Origin: Novosphingobium naphthalenivorans NBRC 102051
GTDB taxonomy: Bacteria > Pseudomonadota > Alphaproteobacteria > Sphingomonadales > Sphingomonadaceae
DNA: 64,000 bases
Direction: 5' to 3'
NCBI RefSeq assembly: GCF_001590985.1
Contig: NZ_BCTX01000005.1
Coordinates: forward strand, 56,427-120,426
This document shows, piece after piece, positions 46,878 through 57,619 of this stretch. Within the stretch, counting starts at the first letter, position 1. Each line of letters starts with the position of its first letter. Below the pieces are notes generated by a model, which saw only the letters and a program-made list of their open reading frames with translations, was not told the origin of the DNA and did not search any database. The position numbers and the translations under genes are program-made.

Positions 46878-46985
46878 CTTCTGTCCGTCTTTCGACGGAC
46901 TTTCCATTTCACCCGGGAACCGGGCTTGATGGAAAGCGGCGGGGGCCGGCGTGCCGCTATGGCACGCGGCGGCCCCCAAGCCGGA

Positions 46986-47156
46986 TCACATCGCCTCGGA
47001 CGCAGCCTCGGTCGGAGCGTCGGTGGCGTCACCGGTCATCATTTCCTGCGGAGCGGTCTCAACCGACTCGGTCTCCGTCGGAGCCGGAGTACCGCCGCAA
47101 GCGGCGAGCGACAGAGCAGCAGCCGACGCGAACGCGGCGAAAGCAATCTTCTTCAT
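46986..47156 (-). CDS. Small lipoprotein
   Basis: 56 aa. MKKIAFAAFASAAALSLAAC is a complete lipoprotein signal with lipobox LAAC. The mature part is 36 residues, acidic and rich in Thr, Glu, Ala and Pro (PAPTETESVETAPQEMM). AAGGGGA precedes the ATG and decides the start over a frame opening at 47297. Probably an entericidin-like or spacer lipoprotein, function unknown. Divergent from the sahR-like gene. Confidence 0.75.
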   Translation of the reverse strand: MKKIAFAAFASAAALSLAACGGTPAPTETESVETAPQEMMTGDATDAPTEAASEAM

Positions 47157-47287
47157 GCGAATCCCCTTGCATTGTTTGGCCCATAGGCCAACGCTTGCAG
47201 GCAAGCCTGCGGGCCATTCTTTAGACGAGACAATGGTGCAACGCAAATAGGAAGTGAAAGGGCGGAAACCCGCTGTTTTCCTTGGGG

Positions 47288-47316
47288 TTGCACACATATA
47301 AAGATATCTTTATATG
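47288..47316 (+). promoter_or_regulatory. sahR promoter covered by a perfect 22-bp palindromic operator
   Basis: TTGCAC (47288-47293), a 17-base spacer and TATATG (47311-47316) form a sigma-70-like promoter. CATATAAAGAT followed by its exact reverse complement (47295-47316) covers the spacer and the -10 box. The expected transcript start is at about 47323, so the message would begin at or one base before the ATG at 47324. Confidence 0.65.
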
Positions 47317-47323
47317 ATCTTCC

Positions 47324-48331
47324 ATGCGGATTGACCCCCTCCTGAGAGCGCTTTCGGAACCGACGCGCCTGCGCATCATGCGCCTGCTGGCCCATATGGA
47401 GCTGGCCGTGGGAGAGCTTGCCCAGGTGCTCGGACAGAGCCAGCCGCGAGTCTCGCGCCACATCCGAATCCTGTGCGATGCAGGACTCGCCGAACGCCGC
47501 AAGGAAGGCAGCTGGGTGTTCCTGCGCAGCGCCGTCAGCGAACAGAGCCGCAGCCCGCTCGGCGCGGCGGCAGCCCGCCTGCTGACCGTAGCCGAACAGG
47601 AAGACACCACCTTTGCCGCCCGCTGCACCGAGGACCGGCGCCATCTCGCCGCGATTCGCGCGGGCCGCGAAGCCAGCGCCGAAGCCTATTTCGCCCGTCA
47701 TGCCGTGGAATGGGACACATTGCGCCTGCTGCACGGCGCCGACGGGCCGGTGGAACAGGCGCTGCTGGAGGCCCTTGCCGGGCAGGATCTGGGCGCGCTG
47801 CTCGATGTCGGCACCGGCACCGGCCGGATGGCCGAACTGCTCGCGGCCCGCGCCGCCCATGTCACCGCGCTCGACAAGAGTCCGGAAATGCTGCGCATCG
47901 CCCGCGCCCGGCTGCAGGCCCTGCCGGCCGGCACGGTCGATCTGGTACAGGGCGACTTCACCGGACTGCCTTTCGGCGATGCCGCGTTCGATACCGTGCT
48001 GTTCCATCAGGTGCTGCACTATGCCCAGGACCCCGGCGTAGTGCTGGGCGAAGCCGCGCGCGTGCTGCGCCCCGCGGGCCGCATCGCAGTGGTCGATCTC
48101 GCCGCGCACGACCGCGAGGAACTGCGCGAACGCCACGCCCACGCGCGCCTGGGCTTTTCCGACGAACAGATGCTCACGCTGCTTGGCGAAGCGGGACTGG
48201 TGCCGGAAACGCCCGTCGCGCTTCCGGGCACGCCGCTCACTGTGAAGATCTGGACGGCACGGCGCGATTGCGCCACGGCGCCCAACGCAAGCGGCAAGAC
48301 CGCTGAAACAGGAAAGACGACTTCCGCATGA
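47324..48331 (+). CDS. sahR: ArsR-type regulator fused to a SAM-dependent methyltransferase domain (SahR-like)
   Basis: 335 aa. Residues 1-90 are an ArsR winged helix (MRIDPLLRALSEPTRLRIMR, GQSQPRVSRHIRILCDAG). Residues 140-310 form a class I methyltransferase fold (LLDVGTGTGRMAELLAARA, VHFT-like QGDFTGLPFGDAAFDTVLFH). This fusion in front of metF and metH matches SahR, a repressor responding to S-adenosylhomocysteine in the methionine cycle. A perfect palindrome overlaps its promoter, indicating autorepression. No ribosome-binding site precedes the ATG, consistent with a leaderless message. Its stop overlaps the metF start (ATGA). Whether the methyltransferase domain is catalytic is unknown. 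Confidence 0.85.
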   Translation: MRIDPLLRALSEPTRLRIMRLLAHMELAVGELAQVLGQSQPRVSRHIRILCDAGLAERRKEGSWVFLRSAVSEQSRSPLGAAAARLLTVAEQEDTTFAARCTEDRRHLAAIRAGREASAEAYFARHAVEWDTLRLLHGADGPVEQALLEALAGQDLGALLDVGTGTGRMAELLAARAAHVTALDKSPEMLRIARARLQALPAGTVDLVQGDFTGLPFGDAAFDTVLFHQVLHYAQDPGVVLGEAARVLRPAGRIAVVDLAAHDREELRERHAHARLGFSDEQMLTLLGEAGLVPETPVALPGTPLTVKIWTARRDCATAPNASGKTAETGKTTSA

Positions 48332-49245
48332 CCGCTGCCACGAGACCGGCCGAACATCCCCTTTTCGGAGAAGTGCCGGGCGACATTTCCGTCTCCTTCG
48401 AATTCTTCCCGCCCAAGACGGAGAAGATGGAAGCGCAGTTGTGGGACGCGATCACCCAGCTGGCCCCGCTGTCCCCCAGCTTCGTCTCAGTGACCTATGG
48501 CGCGGGCGGCTCCACCCGCGAACGCACCCATGCGACCGTGGCCCGCATCGCGCGCGAAACCGATCTGGTCCCGGCCGCGCACCTGACCTGCGTCGGGGCC
48601 AGCAAGGGTGAAATCGCCGAGATCGTCGACCAGTACTGGGAGGCGGGCGTGCGCCACATCGTCGCCCTGCGCGGCGATCCGCCGCCGGCCGACGGCGGCA
48701 AGTTCGTGCCCCATCCCGAAGGCTATACCTGCGCCGCCGATCTGGTCGCGGGGCTCAAGGCTCGGCATGATTTCGACATTTCGGTCGCCGCCTATCCCGA
48801 AGTCCATCCCGATGCCGTGAGCGCCGAGGCCGACCTCGACAACCTGAAGCGCAAGATCGACGCGGGCGCCAGCCGCGCGATCACGCAGTTCTTCTTTTCG
48901 ACCGACGCCTATTTCCGCTTCCTCGACAAGGCGCTGGCGGCGGGCATCACCGCGCCGATCCTGCCGGGCATCATGCCAGTGACAAGCTTCGCCGCGATCC
49001 GCCGCATGTCGGGCAACACCGAAATTCCCGTCTGGCTCGAATCGATGTTCGAAGGGCTCGACGAGCGCCCCGGCCCGCGCGCATTGGTCGCCGCGGTCGC
49101 GGCCGCCGACTTGTGCAAGCGGCTTTATGATGGCGGCGTGCGTGACTTTCACTTCTATACATTGAACAAGGCCGAGCAGACTTACGCGATCTGCCAGCTA
49201 CTGGGCCTGCGCCCGAAATCGATCCCTGGGGAGAATGCCGCATGA
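48328..49245 (+). CDS. metF: 5,10-methylenetetrahydrofolate reductase
   Basis: 305 aa. SVSFEFFPPKTEKMEAQLW and FVSVTYGAGGSTRERTHAT are the N-terminal barrel motifs. HIVALRGDPP and QFFFSTDAYFRFLD follow, then PGIMPVTSF. It reduces methylene-THF to 5-methyl-THF with NADH and FAD, supplying the methyl group for the MetH pair downstream. The start overlaps the sahR stop and the stop overlaps the metH homocysteine-half start (ATGA both times), so three genes are translationally coupled. Confidence 0.97.
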   Translation: MTAATRPAEHPLFGEVPGDISVSFEFFPPKTEKMEAQLWDAITQLAPLSPSFVSVTYGAGGSTRERTHATVARIARETDLVPAAHLTCVGASKGEIAEIVDQYWEAGVRHIVALRGDPPPADGGKFVPHPEGYTCAADLVAGLKARHDFDISVAAYPEVHPDAVSAEADLDNLKRKIDAGASRAITQFFFSTDAYFRFLDKALAAGITAPILPGIMPVTSFAAIRRMSGNTEIPVWLESMFEGLDERPGPRALVAAVAAADLCKRLYDGGVRDFHFYTLNKAEQTYAICQLLGLRPKSIPGENAA

Positions 49246-50288
49246 CCGCCCGCGAAACCTTTCTCGCCGAGGCTGCCAAGCGCATCCTCATTACCGACGG
49301 CGCTTTCGGCACCGAGATCCAGAACTGGAAGCTCTCCGAAGAGGACTATGCCGGCAACCTTGGCCTTTCGCATGAGCAGAAGGGCAACAACGACATCCTC
49401 GCGCTGACCAAGCCCGAAGTGCCCGAGGCGATCCACCGCGCCTATTTCGAGGCCGGGGCGGACATTGCCGAGACCAACACCTTCTCCGCCAACCGCATCA
49501 GCCAGGCGGACTACGGCGCCGACCATCTGGTGCGCGAGATCAACGTGGCCTCGGCGCAGCTTGCCCGCCGCCTGGCCGATGAATACCAGGCCAAGGATGG
49601 GCGCCCGCGCTTCGTGGCAGGCGCCATCGGCCCGACCAACAAGACGCTCTCGCTTTCGCCCGACGTCAACGATCCGGGCTATCGCGAGATCGACTGGGAC
49701 ACGCTGGTCGATGTCTACAAGGAACAGGCCGCCGCCCTCGTCGAAGGCGGGGCGGACTTCATCCTGATCGAGACGGTGTTCGACACGCTCAATGCCAAGG
49801 CCGGGATCATGGCGGTCAAGCAGCTCGAAGCAGACCTCGGCCGCGAAGTGCCGATCATGCTGTCGATGACGCTCACCGACCTTTCGGGACGCAACCTCTC
49901 GGGCCACACGGTCGAAGCCTTCTGGCACGCCGTGCGCCATGCCAAGCCGGTGACGGTGGGCCTGAACTGCTCGTTCGGCGCCACCCAGCTGCGCCCGCAT
50001 GTAAAGGCGCTGTCCGAAATCGCCGACACCCTCATCATGATCTATCCCAACGCCGGCCTGCCCAACGAACTGGGCGCCTATGACGAAATGCCCGACACCA
50101 CCGCCGGCTTCGTCAAGGAATGGGCGATCGCCGGGCAGGTCAATGTGCTGGGCGGCTGCTGCGGCTCCACCCCTGCGCATATCGCCGCGATGGCCAAGGC
50201 CGTCGCCGGGGTGCCGCCGCGCAAAGTGCCGGTGCTGGAGCCGGTGACGCGGCTGGCCGGCCTCGAACCCTTCACGCTGGCAGCCTGA
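49242..50288 (+). CDS. metH: Methionine synthase, homocysteine-binding half (split MetH)
   Basis: 348 aa. It corresponds only to the first domain of MetH: ILITDGAFGTEIQNW, NDILALTKPEV and ETNTFSANRISQADY. Zinc ligands for homocysteine are the Cys in VGLNCSFGATQL and the Cys pair in LGGCCGSTPAHI. Full-length MetH has this fused to folate, cobalamin and activation domains; here those are encoded at 50964 with a GNAT gene between. Ends cleanly at a stop with no sign of frameshift. Works as a separate subunit with the downstream protein. Confidence 0.94.
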   Translation: MTARETFLAEAAKRILITDGAFGTEIQNWKLSEEDYAGNLGLSHEQKGNNDILALTKPEVPEAIHRAYFEAGADIAETNTFSANRISQADYGADHLVREINVASAQLARRLADEYQAKDGRPRFVAGAIGPTNKTLSLSPDVNDPGYREIDWDTLVDVYKEQAAALVEGGADFILIETVFDTLNAKAGIMAVKQLEADLGREVPIMLSMTLTDLSGRNLSGHTVEAFWHAVRHAKPVTVGLNCSFGATQLRPHVKALSEIADTLIMIYPNAGLPNELGAYDEMPDTTAGFVKEWAIAGQVNVLGGCCGSTPAHIAAMAKAVAGVPPRKVPVLEPVTRLAGLEPFTLAA

Positions 50289-50306
50289 GACCGGAGCCCC
50301 CTGTTC

Positions 50307-50873
50307 ATGGAAACCTTCCCGATCTGGCGCATCCGCCCTGCCGGCCCCGAAGATGCCGATGCGCTCTCGCTCGTGGGTTCTGCCACTTTCCTTGAAAGTT
50401 TCGCAGGCCTTGTCGATGGCGCCGGAATCGTCGCGCATTGCCTGCGTCATCACAGCGCCGATGCCTATCGCGCCTATTTCGCCAAAGGAGCCAAGGCCTG
50501 GCTGGTCGAAGTCGAACCCGGCCATGCCCCGGTCGGCTATGCGCTGACTTGCGAGCCCGAGCTGGAACTGGCCCGGCCCGGCGACCTCGAACTGAAGCGG
50601 ATCTATCTGCTTTCGCGCTTTCAGGGCTCGGCGATCAGCGGCGTGCTGCTGCGCCACGCCTGCGAAGCCGCCGAGGGCCGCGCCCGCCTGCTGCTGGGGG
50701 TGAAGGACGACAATCACCGCGCCATCGCGTTCTACCGCAAGAACGGCTTCGAAACGATCGGCACCCGCCGCTTCGACGTGGGCGGCAAGATTTATAACGA
50801 TCTGGTCCTGGCCCGCCCGCTCGCCCCCGCTTCGCCGTCCTTGCAACCGGCCCTGCACGCCCGTTCGGACTGA
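50307..50873 (+). CDS. GNAT-family N-acetyltransferase
   Basis: 188 aa. The fold is shown by IRPAGPEDADALSLVG, the RIYLLSRFQGSAISGVLLRH acetyl-CoA region and VKDDNHRAIAFYRKNGFETI. The usual Q/R-x-x-G-x-G/A loop reads RFQGSAIS. The acceptor is unknown. It sits 18 bases after the homocysteine half of metH and 90 bases before the cobalamin half, so it is co-transcribed with both. A link to methionine metabolism or to modification of MetH is possible but unproven. Confidence 0.88.
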   Translation: METFPIWRIRPAGPEDADALSLVGSATFLESFAGLVDGAGIVAHCLRHHSADAYRAYFAKGAKAWLVEVEPGHAPVGYALTCEPELELARPGDLELKRIYLLSRFQGSAISGVLLRHACEAAEGRARLLLGVKDDNHRAIAFYRKNGFETIGTRRFDVGGKIYNDLVLARPLAPASPSLQPALHARSD

Positions 50874-50963
50874 GCCCGCCATCCCCAAGGCCGGGGCCCT
50901 TCCCCGGAATGCGCGGTGGTGGATGAACGCCAATGCCGCTATTTTGATTCAACGAGAAAACCC

Positions 50964-53654
<2,691 letters not shown>

Positions 53655-53661
53655 AGCGAAG

Positions 53662-54666
53662 ATGGCTGCGCCGGACCTTACCCTTGCCCCAGCCCTTACC
53701 GGCGTGCGCAGGCTGGAGGATTTCTGGAAACGCAGCCGCGACGCGCGCACCGCGACGGCGCAAGAGGCCCATGCGGACAAGGTCATGCTCTCCGCACTGG
53801 GCCTCGGCATCGGCGAAGTCCTGCCACTGCTCCACCGCGAGCGCCCGGATTTCGCCGCCTTCTGCCGCTGGATAGAGGCCACCGCCGGTGCCCCGGACCC
53901 CGCCCTCGTCACGCGCTATCACGCCTGGCTGGACGGTGCGCCTGCGGCCAGCGCAGGGCCCGCTACAGGATCCGGGACCATCGCCGCCATGCCCCCGGTG
54001 CTGTCCGATGCGGATCTCCTGCAATGGGACGAGCAGGGCTTCATCGTGGTACGCGGCGCAATCTCCAAGGCCGAAGCCGCTGCGGCCGAACGTGCGCTGT
54101 GGGAGGCGCTGGGCGTCAGCCCCGATGATCCGGCAAGCTGGCCGCGCGCCGAAACCGAGGGGATCTGGGTCAACCTGTTCCACCACCCCGCGCTGGAACC
54201 GGCCCGCCGCAGCCCCAAAGTGCGCAAGGCCTTCGCCCAGCTCTGGGGCACGGCGGACTTGTGGATGACCATAGACCGCATGGGCTTCAACCCGCCCGTC
54301 ATGGGAAAACATACCTACCGTGGCGGCGGCATTCACTGGGACGTCAGCCTGGCGAGGCCGATTCCGTTCGGAACTCTCGGGATTCTCTATCTGACCGACA
54401 CCGCGGCCGATCAGGGCGCGCTGCGCGTGGTGCCGGGGTTCCACCGGGTGATCGGCGAATGGCTCGACGGCAAAGGCCGGAACGCCCCGCGCGCCCATGA
54501 TTTCACCGCACAGGCCCGGCCGGTTCCGGCCGGTGCGGGCGACCTCATCATCTGGCACCATGCCCTGCCCCACGATGCCAGCCCCAACCGCTCGCAAAAG
54601 TCCCGGCTGGTACAATACCTCAACATGTTCAGCGCGGACGTGCCGGCCAATCCGGTCTGGCTCTAG
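53662..54666 (+). CDS. Phytanoyl-CoA dioxygenase-like Fe(II)/2-oxoglutarate oxygenase
   Basis: 334 aa. The C-terminal two-thirds has the PhyH layout: DLLQWDEQGFIVVRGAISK, iron ligands His and Asp in GGIHWDVS, the distal His in IIWHHALPHDA and 2-oxoglutarate-binding Arg in KSRLVQYLN. The first 90 residues are an extra helical region. It should hydroxylate a small substrate using O2 and 2-oxoglutarate. It starts 7 bases after metH and is probably the last gene of the methionine operon; its role there is unknown. Confidence 0.85.
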   Translation: MAAPDLTLAPALTGVRRLEDFWKRSRDARTATAQEAHADKVMLSALGLGIGEVLPLLHRERPDFAAFCRWIEATAGAPDPALVTRYHAWLDGAPAASAGPATGSGTIAAMPPVLSDADLLQWDEQGFIVVRGAISKAEAAAAERALWEALGVSPDDPASWPRAETEGIWVNLFHHPALEPARRSPKVRKAFAQLWGTADLWMTIDRMGFNPPVMGKHTYRGGGIHWDVSLARPIPFGTLGILYLTDTAADQGALRVVPGFHRVIGEWLDGKGRNAPRAHDFTAQARPVPAGAGDLIIWHHALPHDASPNRSQKSRLVQYLNMFSADVPANPVWL

Positions 54667-54800
54667 AGCATCTTGCGGGAAATCCGCACCCCTTCCGCTC
54701 GTCCTGAGCTTGTCGAAGGACGCTGGCGCTGCGCGAGGTCCAACACCCTTCGACAAGCTGAGGGTGAGCGGGCCTTGATTCAGATCTCTTGCATTTTGCC
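54665..54800. repeat. Dispersed repeat of about 130 bases, copy B (inverted relative to copy A)
   Basis: CTAGAGCATCTTGCGGGAAA, then GTCCTGAGCTTGTCGAAGG and CCTTCGACAAGCTGAGG arms, then GTGAGCGGGCCTTGATTCAG. It is the reverse-complement counterpart of 42270-42403, including the outer flanks. It follows the dioxygenase stop directly. Confidence 0.8.
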
Positions 54801-54825
54801 TTAGGGTCAGGACCTATCGCAGACA

Positions 54826-54984
54826 TCAGCGGGCCGCACATTCCTGTACACGGTACAGCGCAGGCACCGCCTGCGGCCGCCGGTAAGGCACCGGCGCGGC
54901 GAGCGGCTGCTGGGCGACCATTCCGGTAGCCACGCGGACGGCATCGCCAATCAATCCAAAGAGCTTGCCAGCGGTCGGTTCCAT
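54826..54984 (-). CDS. Possible small protein
   Basis: 52 aa from ATG 54984 (MEPTAGKLFGLIGDAVRVAT), with AAGGGAAG about 7 bases upstream. An amphipathic first half is followed by a Pro/Arg/Tyr-rich part (VPYRRPQAVPALY). No family recognised. Support is limited to coding-like composition and the ribosome site. The surrounding sequence up to the recQ start shows nothing else. Confidence 0.4.
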   Translation of the reverse strand: MEPTAGKLFGLIGDAVRVATGMVAQQPLAAPVPYRRPQAVPALYRVQECAAR

Positions 54985-55245
54985 GATCGTCTTCCCTTGC
55001 ATTGTCCGGCCCTTGCGGTCCGGTTGTCGTTCCGATGAAGCCATAGTGCCGCGAACCGGCTCCGGCGTCCGTGGGACACGGCACAGCGGCCATGTGACTT
55101 TCCCCACATGCCGGGAAATGCGGCCCGCGGACGCGCGCGACGGCCATGAGTGAGCACGGCATGGCCGCTCACAGCACGATGAAATCCGTGTAACCCTTGG
55201 CCGCCGGGGTTTCCTGCCAGCCCCTGTCTCTGCCATAGTGCCCGC

Positions 55246-57123
55246 GTGAACGACGACGACTGGCCTTACGAGACGACCTTCTACGGCGAACCGGATGCGG
55301 ACATGCTCGATGCATACGCGCCCGCGTTCGATTTCGCGCCTGCCGAGCCGCCTTCACCGGAAGCGGTGTCGCAGGCGCTGCACGACGTGTTCGGCTTCCC
55401 CGGCTTTCGCGGCGTGCAGGATCAGGTGGTGGGCCGGGTGCTGCAGGGGCAGTCGACACTCGCGGTGATGCCCACCGGCGCGGGCAAGTCGCTGACCTAC
55501 CAGTTGCCCGCCGTGCTGCTGCCGGGCACTTGCGTCGTCGTCTCGCCGCTGATCGCGCTGATGCACGATCAGCTCCGCTCGGCGACCGCCAACGGCATTC
55601 GCGCCGCCACGCTCACCAGCGCCGACGAGAACCGGGGCGAGACCATGGACCGCTTCCGCGCCGGCGAGCTGGACTTGCTCTATGTCGCGCCCGAACGCGC
55701 CAGCCAGCCGCATTTCCGCGAACTGCTCTCGCAAGCGCGGATCGCCCTATTCGCCATCGACGAGGCGCATTGCGTCTCCGAATGGGGCCACGATTTCCGG
55801 CCCGACTACCGACTGCTGAAACCCTTGCTGGACATGTTCCCGCAAGTCCCGCGCCTTGCCCTCACCGCCACCGCCGACCACCACACCCGCACCGACATCC
55901 TCGCCCAGCTCGGGATTGCCGAGGATGGCCTCATCGTCGCCGGGTTCGACCGGCCGAACATCCGCTATGCGATCCGCCCGCGCGACAATGCGATGCGGCA
56001 ATTGAAGGCCGTGCTCGACGAGAACCCCGGTCCCGGCATTATCTACGCGCCCACCCGCGCGCGCGTGGAGCAGCTTGCCGAAAGCCTCGCCTCCAGCACC
56101 GGCCGCCGCGTGCTGCCTTACCATGCCGGTCTCTCCCCCGACGTGCGCGCGCGCAACCAGGCCGCCTTCGTCGCCAGCGAGGACATGGTCATGGTCGCCA
56201 CCGTCGCTTTCGGCATGGGCATCGACAAGCCCGACGTGCGCTTCGTCGCCCATGCCGGCATCCCCAAGTCGATCGAGGCCTATTATCAGGAAACCGGCCG
56301 CGCCGGGCGCGACGGCGATCCCTCCGTCGCGGTGATGTTCTGGGGCGCCGACGATTTCGCCCGCGCCCGCCAGCGCCTCTCCGAAGTCGATCCGCAGCGC
56401 CAGCAGAGCGAGCGCCAGCGCCTCGAATCGCTCGCCGGGCTGGTCGAGACCGCCGATTGCCGCCGCGCCGTGCTGCTGCGCCATTTCGGCGAGGAGCCGC
56501 CCGCGAAATGCGGCAACTGCGACAACTGCCTCGAACCGGCCGATGTGATCGACGCCACCACGATCGCGCAGAAACTGCTCTCGGCCGTGTACCGCACCGG
56601 GCAGAGCTACGGCCTCGGCCATCTCGAAAAGGTGCTCTGCGGAGTGAGCGACGACCGCGTGCTCCAGCGCGGGCATGACCAGCTCTCGGTCTTCGGCATC
56701 CTGCGCGAGGAGGAAAAGCCGCTTCTGAAGGCCCTCGCCCGCGCCCTGCAGGCGCGCGGCAGCCTCGTCCCTACCGAGCATGGCGGGCTCGCGCTGGGCG
56801 GCGATTCCCGCGCAATCCTGAAAGGCGATGCGGCGGTGATGATCGTGCGCCCGCCCAAAAAGGAACGCCAGCGCCGGGGCCGAGCCGATGGCGGGGCCAA
56901 CCCCGTCGGCGATCCGCTGTTCGACGCCCTGCGCGAATTGCGCCGCGATCTGGCCAAGGACGCTGGCGTGCCGCCTTACGTCATCTTCCACGATTCCACC
57001 TTGCGCGAGATGGCGCAGGCCCGGCCTTCGTCACTCGCGGAACTGGGCGAAATCGGCGGCGTCGGCGCGCGCAAGCTGGACACGTACGGCGAGGAATTCC
57101 TGCACGTGATCCGGCAGTTCTGA
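55246..57123 (+). CDS. recQ: ATP-dependent DNA helicase RecQ
   Basis: 625 aa from a GTG at 55246. Helicase motif I is MPTGAGKSLTYQLPAVLLPG (about residue 74), motif II is AIDEAHCVSEWGHDFRPDY and motif V/VI region is YYQETGRAGRDGDPS. The zinc-binding Cys cluster is CRRAVLLRHFG...CGNCDNC (about 405-425). A winged-helix region and a C-terminal HRDC domain (FDALRELRRDLAKDAGVPPY) follow. It unwinds DNA 3' to 5' in recombination and fork repair. The N-terminal 30 residues are acidic and may be lineage-specific. Confidence 0.96.
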   Translation: MNDDDWPYETTFYGEPDADMLDAYAPAFDFAPAEPPSPEAVSQALHDVFGFPGFRGVQDQVVGRVLQGQSTLAVMPTGAGKSLTYQLPAVLLPGTCVVVSPLIALMHDQLRSATANGIRAATLTSADENRGETMDRFRAGELDLLYVAPERASQPHFRELLSQARIALFAIDEAHCVSEWGHDFRPDYRLLKPLLDMFPQVPRLALTATADHHTRTDILAQLGIAEDGLIVAGFDRPNIRYAIRPRDNAMRQLKAVLDENPGPGIIYAPTRARVEQLAESLASSTGRRVLPYHAGLSPDVRARNQAAFVASEDMVMVATVAFGMGIDKPDVRFVAHAGIPKSIEAYYQETGRAGRDGDPSVAVMFWGADDFARARQRLSEVDPQRQQSERQRLESLAGLVETADCRRAVLLRHFGEEPPAKCGNCDNCLEPADVIDATTIAQKLLSAVYRTGQSYGLGHLEKVLCGVSDDRVLQRGHDQLSVFGILREEEKPLLKALARALQARGSLVPTEHGGLALGGDSRAILKGDAAVMIVRPPKKERQRRGRADGGANPVGDPLFDALRELRRDLAKDAGVPPYVIFHDSTLREMAQARPSSLAELGEIGGVGARKLDTYGEEFLHVIRQF

Positions 57124-57158
57124 GCGGGTTGGATCTCAAGCCAACCCTGCACGCCTTG

Positions 57159-57470
57159 TTACGTCTCGTTGGTCAAATCATAGTTGCACTTGCTGCACCG
57201 TTCAGCCGGCCATGGCACATGAATAGACCAACGCCGTTTGAACAATGACCTGCCACACATGGGGCATCTGATTGCAAACGCGCCGATACCGCCGACAAGC
57301 ACCCAGGTAGCTCCAAGCGATGCTTCAACCCACCCAGCCGCGTCTGGTGACAGGCCCAGATCAGCCAAAACCATGGGAACCAGCGAGATAGCCACGATAC
57401 CACAAAGGATCGAGCAAAGCATGAACAGGCAAGCCTTGACGTAAGGACTGTTGCGACGGTTCTTGCTCAT
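57159..57470 (-). CDS. Membrane protein with C-terminal zinc ribbon, hypothetical
   Basis: 103 aa. Two membrane helices (LFMLCSILCGIVAISLVPMV and ASLGATWVLVGGIGAFAI) are followed by a cytoplasmic C-terminal CPMCGRSLF ... CSKCNYDL four-Cys ribbon. Low GC compared with neighbours. Function unknown; the layout resembles small orphan zinc-ribbon membrane proteins. Convergent with recQ. Confidence 0.75.
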   Translation of the reverse strand: MSKNRRNSPYVKACLFMLCSILCGIVAISLVPMVLADLGLSPDAAGWVEASLGATWVLVGGIGAFAIRCPMCGRSLFKRRWSIHVPWPAERCSKCNYDLTNET

Positions 57471-57619
57471 GGTGCAACCGTACTTACAGCGTGTTACAGA
57501 GCAAAGTCCGGTCCAGCTTCACTCCATGTCACGATCTTCACGCAATCCTCGCACTTCAGACCACATCGGCTAACCGCCCATAGGAATGGCTGGAATGACG
57601 AGAACGCCACGAATTGTGC

